Assembly (NCBI RefSeq): GCF_001436115.1
Contig: NZ_AYZQ01000002.1
Span: 343,549-407,548, forward strand
Direction: 5' to 3'
Origin: Lacticaseibacillus brantae DSM 23927
GTDB taxonomy: Bacteria > Bacillota > Bacilli > Lactobacillales > Lactobacillaceae
Length of the DNA stretch: 64,000 nucleotides
Below are positions 1-7,972 of this stretch, piece by piece. The notes beneath the pieces are model-generated. The model did not search any database, was not told where the DNA came from, and saw only the letters and a program-made list of their open reading frames with translations. Position 1 is the stretch's first letter, and every line of letters begins with the position of its first letter. A program made the translations under genes and the position numbers.

Positions 1-87
1 AGTCCGGCTGTTTTTGCGTGGCTTAGCACGACGCCACAGCCCTAACTGCGGTACAATATTCATATGTGTTACGAAAGGAGGGCCAAC

Positions 88-480
88 ATGGCTTATCGGA
101 CACCACCATTGTTGCCACCAGCAGCAATTGTTTCATTGATTATCTTTATTAGTGCCTATAACGTCATTAACACCTTGAATCCAGTCAACCAACCTAAGTC
201 CTCCGAGGATCAAAGTTCACTGGTTTCTTCTATTAATAAACAATCCAATAGTAAAAATGAATCCCAACCAAGTAGCAGTTCAAGTGAACAGCCTTCAAGT
301 TCAAGTGTTTCATCAAGTTCGACCTCAGAGGAAAGCACAAGCACACCGGAGAGTTCCAGCAGTACCAAACCGGCCAGCAGCAGTAGCAGCACCGCTGAAT
401 CTAAATCGAGTAGCTCAGAACCTGAAAGTAGTAGTTCAAGTAGTGAATCCAGTGCTGTGGATTCCAGTTCGGGGGAATAG
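88..480 (+). CDS. Small serine-rich membrane-anchored protein, function unknown
   Basis: The protein is 130 residues. An N-terminal hydrophobic segment (about residues 9-27, PPAAIVSLIIFISAYNVI) is followed by a tail of about 90 residues made almost only of Ser with Glu, Thr, Pro and Lys. The ATG at 88 is preferred because GAAAGGAGGG lies just before it; an in-frame ATG at 64 has no ribosome site. It probably has one membrane helix and a disordered, possibly cell-wall-spanning tail. The next gene begins 3 bp after the stop, so the two are probably co-transcribed. I do not recognise a family, and the low-complexity tail makes homology searches unreliable. Confidence 0.6.
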   Translation: MAYRTPPLLPPAAIVSLIIFISAYNVINTLNPVNQPKSSEDQSSLVSSINKQSNSKNESQPSSSSSEQPSSSSVSSSSTSEESTSTPESSSSTKPASSSSSTAESKSSSSEPESSSSSSESSAVDSSSGE

Positions 481-483
481 CCA

Positions 484-1296
484 ATGCTTAGTTTTCTAGA
501 TATTTTAAATCGAATGCTAGGGTATTTTAATATTCAAGATCGCCCCAAAGGCCAGGTTTTCACCGTGGTGGCGTTCTTAGGTAATTTCTATCTGCTCTAT
601 ATTGCCATTCAAAACTTACGCTATCCCGATTTTCGATTGCGGGGCGCGATGTTTCTGTTGGCGTTTGTGGTCTTGTTGTATTTCATCATTCTGAATTTCT
701 TTTACTTTTTCACCCAGAAAACAGTGCCATTTGATATCTCACCAAAGATTGAGAAGGCCCTTGGCGGCAACCAGCAGCAGAAGAAGGCCGCTGAGCAAGC
801 CATGTTGGCGCAGTCGCAGCCGCAAAATAATGGCCTGTTCGCTGATGACCAGATCTTGCCGGCCAATGTCACGATTTCAACCGATCAACAGGCCAACCTT
901 GATCAGTTGATGGCCGACCTGGTGACCCAAGGCGCAGTTGCTTTAAATTATCAGGGGTTAGACGACCAGGCGTTGACGCATGTGGCTGAGGCCACTCAAC
1001 AACCAGTGCTTGCCATGGGCGCCCCAGTTGCGGTCCCATTTTTCACCTTGCAAAAGGACGCGGACCAATTCGTAATTATGGGCGGCTTGAACGCGCTGAG
1101 TACGCAGCCCATTGGAACGATTACAGACGTTGGGCTCATGCCCGTGGCGCAGGCCACTAAAGATTATGACTTGGCTTTGGCGCAAGTGATGATCACAGGT
1201 GGCGAGAGTAAAAAGCTGGGCCGCAGTGGGCTGATGGTGACTCAGCAACCCTATACCATTAATGTACAAGTCGCCTATCAGGATAAGCCAACATGA
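484..1296 (+). CDS. Conserved membrane protein with two N-terminal helices, function unknown
   Basis: The protein is 270 residues. Two hydrophobic helices near residues 23-43 and 55-80 (ending FFYFFTQ) precede a soluble part. A Gln/Lys-rich linker around residues 95-125 leads to an alpha/beta-looking domain ending IMGGLNALSTQPIGTITDVGL and VQVAYQDKP. It resembles lactobacillar conserved membrane proteins that I believe are filed as DUF6681, but that is recall and not verified. It starts 3 bp after the Ser-rich gene with a G-rich ribosome site (GGGGGAAT) inside that gene's end, so the two look translationally linked. No catalytic motif was seen. Confidence 0.7.
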   Translation: MLSFLDILNRMLGYFNIQDRPKGQVFTVVAFLGNFYLLYIAIQNLRYPDFRLRGAMFLLAFVVLLYFIILNFFYFFTQKTVPFDISPKIEKALGGNQQQKKAAEQAMLAQSQPQNNGLFADDQILPANVTISTDQQANLDQLMADLVTQGAVALNYQGLDDQALTHVAEATQQPVLAMGAPVAVPFFTLQKDADQFVIMGGLNALSTQPIGTITDVGLMPVAQATKDYDLALAQVMITGGESKKLGRSGLMVTQQPYTINVQVAYQDKPT

Positions 1297-1370
1297 TGGC
1301 TCAGTTGCACAGGGGTCGTCACACCTGTAAAATTAATAATTAAGCGCACACAACCAAGGAGGGGATTACG

Positions 1371-2108
1371 GTGTCAATGATCGAATTTCATGACGTCGAG
1401 AAATATTACGGCAAGTTCCACGCGTTAAAGGATATTAATTTAACCATCGATCGCGGAGAAGTCGTGACAATAATCGGGCCTTCTGGGTCTGGTAAGAGTA
1501 CCTTGCTTCGGACGATTAACGGCTTGGAACGGATTAGTGATGGCAAGTTAATCGTGAATAACTTTGACTTAGCTGACAAGAAGACCAATATGAATCGGAT
1601 TCGCAAGAATGTCGGCATGGTGTTCCAGCATTTCAATCTTTATGCGAATAAAGATGTCCTTGATAACATTACCATCGGTCCTGAGCTCGTTTTAAAGCGC
1701 AATAAGACCGAAGTGGAGAAGGAAGCAATGGATTTACTCGACATGGTTGGGTTGGCTGATAAGGCCCATAATTACCCAGCTCAGTTGTCTGGTGGTCAGA
1801 AACAACGGGTCGCAATTGCACGGAGTTTAGCGATGCAGCCACGGGCCATTCTGTTTGATGAACCAACTAGTGCGTTGGATCCTGAAATGATTGGTGATGT
1901 GTTGGACGTTATGCAACAGATTGCCAAGCAAGGCATGACCATGGTCGTGGTGACCCACGAAATGGGCTTTGCGCGCAAAGTTGGGAATCGGATTGTGTTT
2001 ATGGCAGACGGTCAGATTCTCGAGGACGCCCATGATGTGAATGCCTTCTTTGATAACCCACAAGAACCACGGGCGAAGGAATTCCTCAGCAAGATTATTA
2101 ATCACTAA
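1371..2108 (+). CDS. glnQ: Polar amino-acid ABC transporter, ATP-binding protein
   Basis: The 245-residue ATPase powers import of a polar amino acid, probably glutamine, glutamate or aspartate. It has Walker A GPSGSGKST (about 37-45), signature LSGGQKQR (about 137-144), Walker B ILFDEPTSALD and the switch His in VVVTHEMGFA. All belong to the PAAT/GlnQ class. The GTG start at 1371 is supported by AAGGAGGGG 7 bp upstream. It is first in a four-gene operon: ATPase, lipoprotein and two permeases. The substrate cannot be fixed from sequence. Confidence 0.95.
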   Translation: MSMIEFHDVEKYYGKFHALKDINLTIDRGEVVTIIGPSGSGKSTLLRTINGLERISDGKLIVNNFDLADKKTNMNRIRKNVGMVFQHFNLYANKDVLDNITIGPELVLKRNKTEVEKEAMDLLDMVGLADKAHNYPAQLSGGQKQRVAIARSLAMQPRAILFDEPTSALDPEMIGDVLDVMQQIAKQGMTMVVVTHEMGFARKVGNRIVFMADGQILEDAHDVNAFFDNPQEPRAKEFLSKIINH

Positions 2109-2121
2109 AGGAGGCACAGTG

Positions 2122-2943
2122 ATGAAACGGCGATTACGTTTATTATTGCCGATATTGCTGCTGGGTCTAGCGGTGATATTGAGTAGCTGTGGGGCGAATG
2201 TGGCCAAGCAAGATGCACTCCAAAACGCGAAGGCGGACAAGACAATTGTGTGGGGTGTCAAGGCTGATACTCGTCTGTTTGGACTCATGGATATCAAAAC
2301 GGGCAAAATCAAAGGGTTTGAAATTGATTTAGCCGACGCTTTAACGAAACAAATCCTGGGCAAAGATGCGACAGCGACAATGGTCCAAGTCACGAGTGAT
2401 ACCCGGGTCCCATTACTTAAAGCCGGGAATATCGACGCGGTCATTGCGACCATGACGATTACGCCCGACCGGAAAAAGGTCCTTGATTTCACCAATTCAT
2501 ATTTCAATGCTGGCCAATCGTTGCTAGTTAAGAAGGGCAGTGCCATCAAGTCTGTCAAAGACTTGAAGCAAGGCACCAAAGTCATTGGGGTCCAAGGCTC
2601 CAACTCAGTGGACAATATCAAGAAGGTCGCCCCTGACGCGACTGTTTTACAGTTATCTGATTACGCCCAAGCTTTCACGGCCTTGAAGTCAGGGCAAGGG
2701 GATGCGTTGACAACTGATAACGGGATTTTGTACGGGATGTCGCAACAAGATCCGAATTATGTTGTGGTTGGTGGCTCATTCACCCAAGAACCTTACGGGA
2801 TTGCCGTGAACAAAGGTCAAACGAATTTCGTCAAAGCTCTGAACAAAGCCTTAGCCGAATTGCGGGCGAACGGTGACTACAAGAAATTAGTCGACAAGTG
2901 GTTTGGCGATATTCCTGGGTTTGATGCAAAGGAGGTCAGCTAA
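2122..2943 (+). CDS. Amino-acid ABC transporter substrate-binding lipoprotein
   Basis: This 273-residue lipoprotein captures the amino acid at the cell surface for the GlnQ/permease complex. A lipoprotein signal ends in LSSC (Cys23). The mature part is an SBP_bac_3 domain: KIKGFEIDLADAL, ATMTITPDRKKVLDFTNSY and GVQGSNSVDNIK are typical blocks. The ATG at 2122 is preceded by AAAGGAGGCACAGTG; a longer in-frame reading back to 2041 overlaps glnQ and lacks a signal peptide. The stop overlaps the next start (TAATG), so translation is coupled. Confidence 0.95.
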   Translation: MKRRLRLLLPILLLGLAVILSSCGANVAKQDALQNAKADKTIVWGVKADTRLFGLMDIKTGKIKGFEIDLADALTKQILGKDATATMVQVTSDTRVPLLKAGNIDAVIATMTITPDRKKVLDFTNSYFNAGQSLLVKKGSAIKSVKDLKQGTKVIGVQGSNSVDNIKKVAPDATVLQLSDYAQAFTALKSGQGDALTTDNGILYGMSQQDPNYVVVGGSFTQEPYGIAVNKGQTNFVKALNKALAELRANGDYKKLVDKWFGDIPGFDAKEVS

Positions 2944-3587
2944 TGATTACCATTATTACTGAGCATTGGGGCGAGTTGTTATCTGGCCTAGGTTATACCC
3001 TAGGGTCAAGTGTCATTGCCCTGATTGGCAGTTTAGTGATTGGGACCGTCTTTGCGTTAATGGAAATCTCAACTTACAAATGGGTTCGTGGCATTGGCCG
3101 AACTTATGTTGAAATCATCCGGAACATTCCGCTATTGGTGATCACCATGGGGTTCTATGTGATTGTGCCAACCTTCTTCGTCAAAATCGACGGGTTTACA
3201 GCCGGGACAATAGGGTTAATGATTTACACCAGTGCTTTCATTGCTGAAACCATTCGGGCGGGAATTGAAGCCGTCTCGACTGGCCAGATGGAAGGGGCGC
3301 GGAGTGTTGGCCTGACATATAGCCAAGCTATGATCCACATCATCTTGCCGCAAGCCGTTAAGATGGTCATCCCACCATTGGGGAATCAATTCATCAACTT
3401 GGTGAAGAACTCCTCAGTGCTTGCCTTCGTGGCTGGGTTTGATTTGATGTACCAAGGGAAAATTATCGCATCGACAACGTTTAACACGTTCGATACGTAT
3501 TTGGCAGTCGGGGTGTTCTACTTAATCATCACCATGCCATTATCCTACTTAATGCGTTATCTTGAGAAAAAATGGGTAACCGCGTAG
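2943..3587 (+). CDS. Amino-acid ABC transporter permease 1
   Basis: This 214-residue membrane permease is of HisM/GlnP type. It has an N-terminal helix, the core YVEIIRNIPLLV and the EAA loop EGARSVGLTYSQAMIHIILPQAVK that docks to the ATPase. The start overlaps the lipoprotein stop, and the ribosome site AAAGGAGGT lies in that gene's last codons. It most likely heterodimerises with the permease encoded next. Confidence 0.95.
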   Translation: MITIITEHWGELLSGLGYTLGSSVIALIGSLVIGTVFALMEISTYKWVRGIGRTYVEIIRNIPLLVITMGFYVIVPTFFVKIDGFTAGTIGLMIYTSAFIAETIRAGIEAVSTGQMEGARSVGLTYSQAMIHIILPQAVKMVIPPLGNQFINLVKNSSVLAFVAGFDLMYQGKIIASTTFNTFDTYLAVGVFYLIITMPLSYLMRYLEKKWVTA

Positions 3588-3603
3588 AAAGGAGTGAACC
3601 ACG

Positions 3604-4272
3604 ATGCAAGAATTCTTAAATGCCTATTCATGGGTCAACCTGCGTTTTCTGCTGGACGGGTTGTGGGTAACGATTGAAGTCTCAGTCGTTTCGATCATTT
3701 TTAGTTTCATCATCGGGACACTCTTAGGCCTCGGCCGCTACGTTCAGGTGAAATATTTCTCAGCAATTGTCGGGTTCATTATTGATATCATTCGGAATTT
3801 GCCATTACTGCTGATTCTGTTCTTTACTTATTTCTCATTGCCAAGTATTGGGATTCGGTTGTCAGTCGTGCCGGCGTCAATTGTTGCGATGACAATCTTT
3901 GAATCAGCCATGCTGGCGGAAATTGTTCGTAGTGGGATTAGCGCGGTCGCAACTGGTCAGATGGAGGCGGCCCGCAGTAACGGGCTCACTTATCTGCAAG
4001 CCATGCGGTATATCGTGATGCCCCAAGCTTTTCGGAAGATGATTCCACCCATTGTCAGTCAATTCATCTCACTGGTGAAGGATACGTCATTGGCAACCAT
4101 CATCTTACTGCCGGATTTGACGGAACATGCCCAAATTATTTACGGGCAAAACGTTAATTACGTGATTCCAATGTTTGTCGCCTTAGCCGCGATTTACTTT
4201 GTGGTCAATTTCGTCTTATCCCAAGCCTCACGTTGGCTGGAGAAGCGGCTCAGTCGCTCTAAGATTAACTAA
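3604..4272 (+). CDS. Amino-acid ABC transporter permease 2
   Basis: This 222-residue paralogue of the preceding permease has IDIIRNLPLLLILF, and an EAA loop starting GQMEAARSNGLTYLQAM and continuing to VMPQAF. It starts 16 bp after the upstream stop with GAAAGGAG. It completes the transporter: two different permeases, one lipoprotein and presumably two copies of GlnQ. A strong terminator follows within 15 bp and closes the operon. Confidence 0.95.
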   Translation: MQEFLNAYSWVNLRFLLDGLWVTIEVSVVSIIFSFIIGTLLGLGRYVQVKYFSAIVGFIIDIIRNLPLLLILFFTYFSLPSIGIRLSVVPASIVAMTIFESAMLAEIVRSGISAVATGQMEAARSNGLTYLQAMRYIVMPQAFRKMIPPIVSQFISLVKDTSLATIILLPDLTEHAQIIYGQNVNYVIPMFVALAAIYFVVNFVLSQASRWLEKRLSRSKIN

Positions 4273-4285
4273 ACAGCAATTAAAT

Positions 4286-4327
4286 AAAGCGGTACTGACA
4301 AAACAGAATTTTGTCGGTACCGCTTTT
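4286..4327 (+). terminator. Rho-independent terminator of the amino-acid ABC operon
   Basis: A long stem (AAAGCGGTACTGACAAAA paired with TTTTGTCGGTACCGC) with a short loop is followed by a T run. It sits 14 bp after the last permease stop. Confidence 0.9.
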
Positions 4328-4386
4328 TTGTTTGGGGATGTGTTTGATCTGTGCTTCGGCTTGGCGGCCGGTGGAACGCTGTGGGC

Positions 4387-4437
4387 AAAAAAACGGTCCT
4401 GCACTCGGGGATAAAACCGGAATGCAGTACCGTTTTT
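4387..4437 (-). terminator. Terminator of hflX
   Basis: On the minus strand AACGGTACTGCA pairs with TGCAGGACCGTT and is followed by seven T residues. It lies about 30 bp after the hflX stop. The stem is partly bidirectional. Confidence 0.8.
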
Positions 4438-4465
4438 GATTGTTCAGTAGGCTTGTTATGGCGAA

Positions 4466-5737
4466 CTAGTCGTCAATCTGATACTTGGCGAGTTTACCTG
4501 CCTGGATTGCATTCACCGAAGCGACGATCTTTGTGCCATCTTCGGTATAGTCGGTTGACTTAACGGCAGTATTTTCGTTGATGAAGCTGACGATATTACC
4601 GTCCGAGAATGGAATCAGGTAGGTGTTGGTTTGATGGTTGGCGAAAATATTGGTAGTAATTAAATCAGTCAAAGCTTTCAGTGACTTTGGATCGCGGGCA
4701 GAATAGACAATTTGATTCCCGTCAACTTCGGGGAAGCTCACACCATCGTCACGTAAATCAGCCTTGTTATAGGCCTCAATCATTGGAATGTTTTCAATCC
4801 CGATTTCTTTGAGCACGCCTTCAGTGATGCGCATCATTTCTTGATAGTTCGGGTCCGCGTAATCAACAACTTGAATTAAAAGGTCAGCGTTGGCCGCTTC
4901 AGCCAAGGTGGCTTTAAAGGAATCAATCAAGTTATGCGGTAACTTGGACACAAACCCAACAGTATCGCTGAGCAAGAACTGCCGGTGGTCAGGTAAAGTT
5001 AGCGCGCGAACGCTGGTGTCCAGGGTAGCAAACAGCATGTCTTTTTCAAAGACTTGTTTGTCTTCTGGCCGATCGGCGAACAGGTCTAATAACCCATTCA
5101 TCGTGGTGGACTTACCGGCATTGGTATAACCAACAAGCGCAACGACCGGTAACTCATTAGATTGGCGCTTTGCCCGTCGGACTTCTTCACCCACATCGGC
5201 ATCTTTGAGATCTTGGCGTAAGTGGGCAATTCGTTTGGTCAGGATTCGCCGGTCTAATTCGAGCTGAGTTTCACCAGCCCCACGGTTGGCTAAGCCGCCA
5301 CCGCCACCTTGTTGGTCCAGGCGGTTAGCACTGGGATGCAGCCGGGGCAGGGCATATTTAAGTTGGGCAATTTCGACTTGAGTTTTGGCGGCTTTAGACC
5401 GCGCCCGGTTCCCGAAAATGTCCAAAATGAGTTGGGTGCGATCAACTACATGTAAGCCTAACTGCTTTTCCAAGTTGCGAAGCTGAGATGGGGTTAATTC
5501 ATCATTTACTAGCACCGTAGTCGCTTCAAGCATGCGGGCCGTTTCGCCGACTTCTTCAACCTTACCTTTACCAAAATAAGTGGCCCCAGTTGGCCGATCG
5601 GCGTTTTGGCGGACTTCACCAACGACGTCATAGCTATTGGCCGCGGCGAGTTCGCTGAGTTCAGTCATCGAGTAGTCGAAGTCTGTTTGTTGATTTGAGA
5701 TACCAGTAATAATCACTTTTTCGTTTGTTTCTTGCAT
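4466..5737 (-). CDS. hflX: Ribosome-splitting GTPase HflX
   Basis: The 423-residue GTPase splits stalled 70S ribosomes and in some Firmicutes protects against ribosome-targeting antibiotics. The N-terminal HflX domain includes TYFGKGKVEEV and the glycine-rich loop QQGGGGGLANRGAGETQLE (about 148-166). The G domain has G1 GYTNAGKS (203-210), DTVGF as G3 and NKAD as G4. The ATG at 5737 is chosen because TAGGAGGCAATCT precedes it; a 15-residue upstream extension lacks a ribosome site and runs into the attenuator. A 170-nt leader with a tiny ORF and a terminator-like hairpin lies upstream, suggesting induction by ribosome stalling. Confidence 0.95.
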   Translation of the reverse strand: MQETNEKVIITGISNQQTDFDYSMTELSELAAANSYDVVGEVRQNADRPTGATYFGKGKVEEVGETARMLEATTVLVNDELTPSQLRNLEKQLGLHVVDRTQLILDIFGNRARSKAAKTQVEIAQLKYALPRLHPSANRLDQQGGGGGLANRGAGETQLELDRRILTKRIAHLRQDLKDADVGEEVRRAKRQSNELPVVALVGYTNAGKSTTMNGLLDLFADRPEDKQVFEKDMLFATLDTSVRALTLPDHRQFLLSDTVGFVSKLPHNLIDSFKATLAEAANADLLIQVVDYADPNYQEMMRITEGVLKEIGIENIPMIEAYNKADLRDDGVSFPEVDGNQIVYSARDPKSLKALTDLITTNIFANHQTNTYLIPFSDGNIVSFINENTAVKSTDYTEDGTKIVASVNAIQAGKLAKYQIDD

Positions 5738-5773
5738 AGATTGCCTCCTAGAGCGGTGAGCAGATTGAGGGCA

Positions 5774-5801
5774 CAAAAACACCTCGACAAAAATGCCGAG
5801 G
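5774..5801 (-). terminator. Candidate attenuator hairpin in the hflX leader
   Basis: On the minus strand CCTCG pairs with CGAGG around a 10-nt loop, and TGTTTTTGTG follows. It stands about 40 bp before the hflX start, so it cannot be that gene's own terminator. The upstream segment TCGACA (plus-strand 5823-5828) could pair with TGTCGA in the 3' arm (5784-5789) and break the hairpin. The stem is short, so the terminating strength is uncertain. Confidence 0.5.
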
Positions 5802-5889
5802 CGCGTTTCGTCAACTGATAAATGTCGACCGCTTGTTCAACGTGTCGGAATGCCGTCATCTGCCCTGTAACGGGAAACTATTCAATTGG

Positions 5890-5916
5890 TTATACATCGA
5901 ACCAATGTGTCAACAT
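5890..5916 (-). CDS. Eight-residue leader peptide MLTHWFDV upstream of hflX
   Basis: ATG-TTG-ACA-CAT-TGG-TTC-GAT-GTA-TAA is preceded by a perfect AAGGAGGGTG ribosome site 5-8 nt upstream, an unlikely chance pairing. The 3' half of the ORF and its stop form a 7-bp hairpin (ATTGGTT/AACCAAT, 5885-5906) that a ribosome on the leader would melt. This layout matches antibiotic- or stall-responsive leader peptides. The peptide itself is not one I recognise. Confidence 0.6.
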   Translation of the reverse strand: MLTHWFDV

Positions 5917-5946
5917 GACGACACCCTCCTTAGATTTGTTGCTTAT

Positions 5947-5975
5947 AGTTTAACATGGCGACCGCAAATCACCAA
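5947..5975 (-). promoter_or_regulatory. Promoter of the hflX leader transcript
   Basis: Reading the minus strand, TTGGTG (5970-5975), 17 bp and TAAACT (5947-5952) fit a sigma-A promoter. It lies about 30 bp before the leader ATG, and its -35 box overlaps the 3' end of the lipid kinase gene. Confidence 0.5.
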
Positions 5976-6853
5976 ATCGTTGATGTTGGGGTGATGACTT
6001 GGATATGATTTTTGACCACTTGGCCATTAATTGGCAGGCTGACACTGGGGTCGCCATCAATGCGACTCCGCAAATGTTTGCGGGTGGTAATTCGGAGTTC
6101 GTCGGTGCGGAAATAGGTCATCCCTGGAAACTTGGCAAAATTTCCCGTGATGAAGTAGGGCAAAACTAAAAACGTCTTGCGCCAAGTCAGTTTTGGGGCA
6201 ACGAAGACATGAAACATCCCGTCATCGGGGGCGGCATCAGGATTAAAGTTGGTGAAGCCACCAACTGAATTCGTCATCGCAATCAGCACAAACTGAGTGT
6301 CCTGATCCCAATGATGGTGCGGGCTTTCCAAGGTGAGATGCCAGTGTTGATGGCGCCCAAGGACTCGTAGGCCTTTGAATAAGAACGCCAAGGGTCCAAA
6401 CCGTTGTTTCTCACGCTGGGTGACCGCCAGGGCGGCATTGGCAAGGACACCTAACGTCAGCGTGCTAACCATATAGGTATTATTGATTTGGCCAATGTCG
6501 ACGAATTGCGGTGTGCCTTCAAGAATATTGTTGATGGCGCCGCGGTTGGTAAGTGGAATGTGTAAGGTTTTGGCGAGATTGTTCACTGTGCCTTTAGGCA
6601 TGATGCCTAACAGTGGTGGCTGTTTGCGTGGACTCAGCCCACTGATAACCTCGCGGACTGTGCCATCGCCACCAATCGCCACGACCAGATCAGCGTCAGC
6701 CTCTTTTGCCAAGGTTGTGGCACTTCCCGGCGCTTTGGTTGGTAGCAACGTGACGTCATCCCCGCGATTACGTAAAGCTGTTTGTAACTGACGGGCTGCG
6801 GCTTCCCCTTGATTATGGCCAGAATGGGGATTGTAAATAATTGCCGAACGCAT
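5969..6853 (-). CDS. Diacylglycerol/lipid kinase family protein (DagK/YegS type)
   Basis: The 294-residue cytoplasmic or membrane-associated kinase probably phosphorylates diacylglycerol or a related lipid with ATP. The signature nucleotide loop GGDGTVREVI is at 61-70, after IIYNPHSGHNQG at the N-terminus. The C-terminal part is the beta-sandwich typical of the family, with FNPDAAPDDGMFHVFV and RIDGDPSVSLPI. The ATG at 6853 is preferred, with AAGAGGTGATACTT before it; the ATG three codons upstream is too close to that site. The exact substrate is unknown. Confidence 0.88.
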   Translation of the reverse strand: MRSAIIYNPHSGHNQGEAAARQLQTALRNRGDDVTLLPTKAPGSATTLAKEADADLVVAIGGDGTVREVISGLSPRKQPPLLGIMPKGTVNNLAKTLHIPLTNRGAINNILEGTPQFVDIGQINNTYMVSTLTLGVLANAALAVTQREKQRFGPLAFLFKGLRVLGRHQHWHLTLESPHHHWDQDTQFVLIAMTNSVGGFTNFNPDAAPDDGMFHVFVAPKLTWRKTFLVLPYFITGNFAKFPGMTYFRTDELRITTRKHLRSRIDGDPSVSLPINGQVVKNHIQVITPTSTIW

Positions 6854-7051
6854 AAGTATCACCTCTTACTGCCAGTGTAGCAGAACCAGAGAATGGACGC
6901 ACAATCCTGGGTATAAATGGTGCAAGGCTTTAGAATGGCTTTTTCAAAGGTGCTGGTGTATTTTATTTTTTGCAAGCTTGCACTGCAACCGGATAAACCG
7001 GGTCGACGGGCCTGGTCGCACTTACATTTTGTTGAAAGAGGCGCTTAACCA

Positions 7052-7852
7052 ATGGTAAAAGTGAAAATTGATAAAGACGTGGAATATAGTGCACAATATG
7101 GCTTAAAGCTTGATGTGTACCAAGATGAGGAACAAACCAACTTAGATGGGCGACGGGCCATTATTGATATTCATGGCGGTGGCTGGTGGTTAGGTTACAA
7201 GGAAGAAGAAACAGATTGGGCGACTAAGTTTGTCGATGCTGGCTACATTGTCTTTGTACCAAACTATCGCTTAGCGCCGGATAACTTGTATCCAGCTGCC
7301 GCCGAAGATGTGGTGAGCGTCTATGACTGGATTAAGGCTTCACCTTATCAATTTGACCGCAACAAGATTGGCGCCGTCGGGATGTCTTCTGGTGGTAGCT
7401 TAGCTATTGAACTCGGTATTCGGCGTGGCATTCCGATTGCGTCTTGGTCCGGGATTGTGGATTTGGATGCTTGGATTGAAAGTCATCCTGATGTGATTGC
7501 TTCCAACAAAACAGCACCCGTGCCGGGAACACCTGTGGGCCAGATCAACCAAGTAGGGGCCAATGATCCTTATTACAAGTGGTTTGTCTTGAACTATGTT
7601 GGTTCGGATATGGCCTTACTCAAGGAGGCATCACCAATCCATCGAATCAGTAAGACGACTGGGCCGATGTTCTTGGCTAATTCATTGGATGAAATTACGC
7701 CCACTGATGGGGTTGAACGCCTGCAACATGCGCTGACAGAAAATGCGATCCAAAGCACGGTGAAGTTTGTCAGTGGCCATGGCCATGGCGAAGCTTACAT
7801 GGATCGGGCCCAGGAACCAACGTTAGCGTTCTTTGATGAATTCCTAGCTTAG
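7052..7852 (+). CDS. Alpha/beta hydrolase, carboxylesterase (HSL-like)
   Basis: The 266-residue protein has the oxyanion motif HGGGWW (about 42-47), the block YRLAPDNLYPAA typical of hormone-sensitive-lipase-like esterases, and the nucleophile elbow GMSSGGS (about 111-117). An Asp (SLDEITPTD) and a His (SGHGHGE) complete the triad. It probably hydrolyses short-chain esters in the cytoplasm. The upstream gap contains a GCAAGCTTGC palindrome (6972-6981) that could be an operator. It is a distant relative of the esterase at 52427-53194. Confidence 0.88.
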   Translation: MVKVKIDKDVEYSAQYGLKLDVYQDEEQTNLDGRRAIIDIHGGGWWLGYKEEETDWATKFVDAGYIVFVPNYRLAPDNLYPAAAEDVVSVYDWIKASPYQFDRNKIGAVGMSSGGSLAIELGIRRGIPIASWSGIVDLDAWIESHPDVIASNKTAPVPGTPVGQINQVGANDPYYKWFVLNYVGSDMALLKEASPIHRISKTTGPMFLANSLDEITPTDGVERLQHALTENAIQSTVKFVSGHGHGEAYMDRAQEPTLAFFDEFLA

Positions 7853-7876
7853 TCGCTGAAATTTTAATCTGCTAAT

Positions 7877-7924
7877 AAAAAGAAGCTGTGACCAACCCAG
7901 TATCGGGGGTCACAGCTTCTTTTG
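7877..7924. terminator. Bidirectional terminator
   Basis: AAAAGAAGCTGTGACC pairs with GGTCACAGCTTCTTTT. A and T runs at both ends let it serve the esterase on the plus strand and the permease on the minus strand. Confidence 0.9.
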
Positions 7925-7972
7925 TGCGCAACAGGCGTGGGTTAAGTAGAGAAAAGCGCTGTTGCGCGACTT

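Noticed and set aside
958..1269. Long minus-strand reading opposite the two-helix membrane protein
   Set aside because: It lies wholly inside a real gene, has no ribosome site and shows no domain.
1827..2621. 264-codon minus-strand reading across glnQ and the lipoprotein gene
   Set aside because: It is antisense to two well-supported genes and its translation is Leu/Ser/Ala-rich without motifs.
6972..6981. GCAAGCTTGC palindrome as a common operator of the esterase and the APC permease
   Set aside because: The permease repeat (TTGCAC-N2-GTGCAA) differs in sequence and spacing, so a shared site is not supported.
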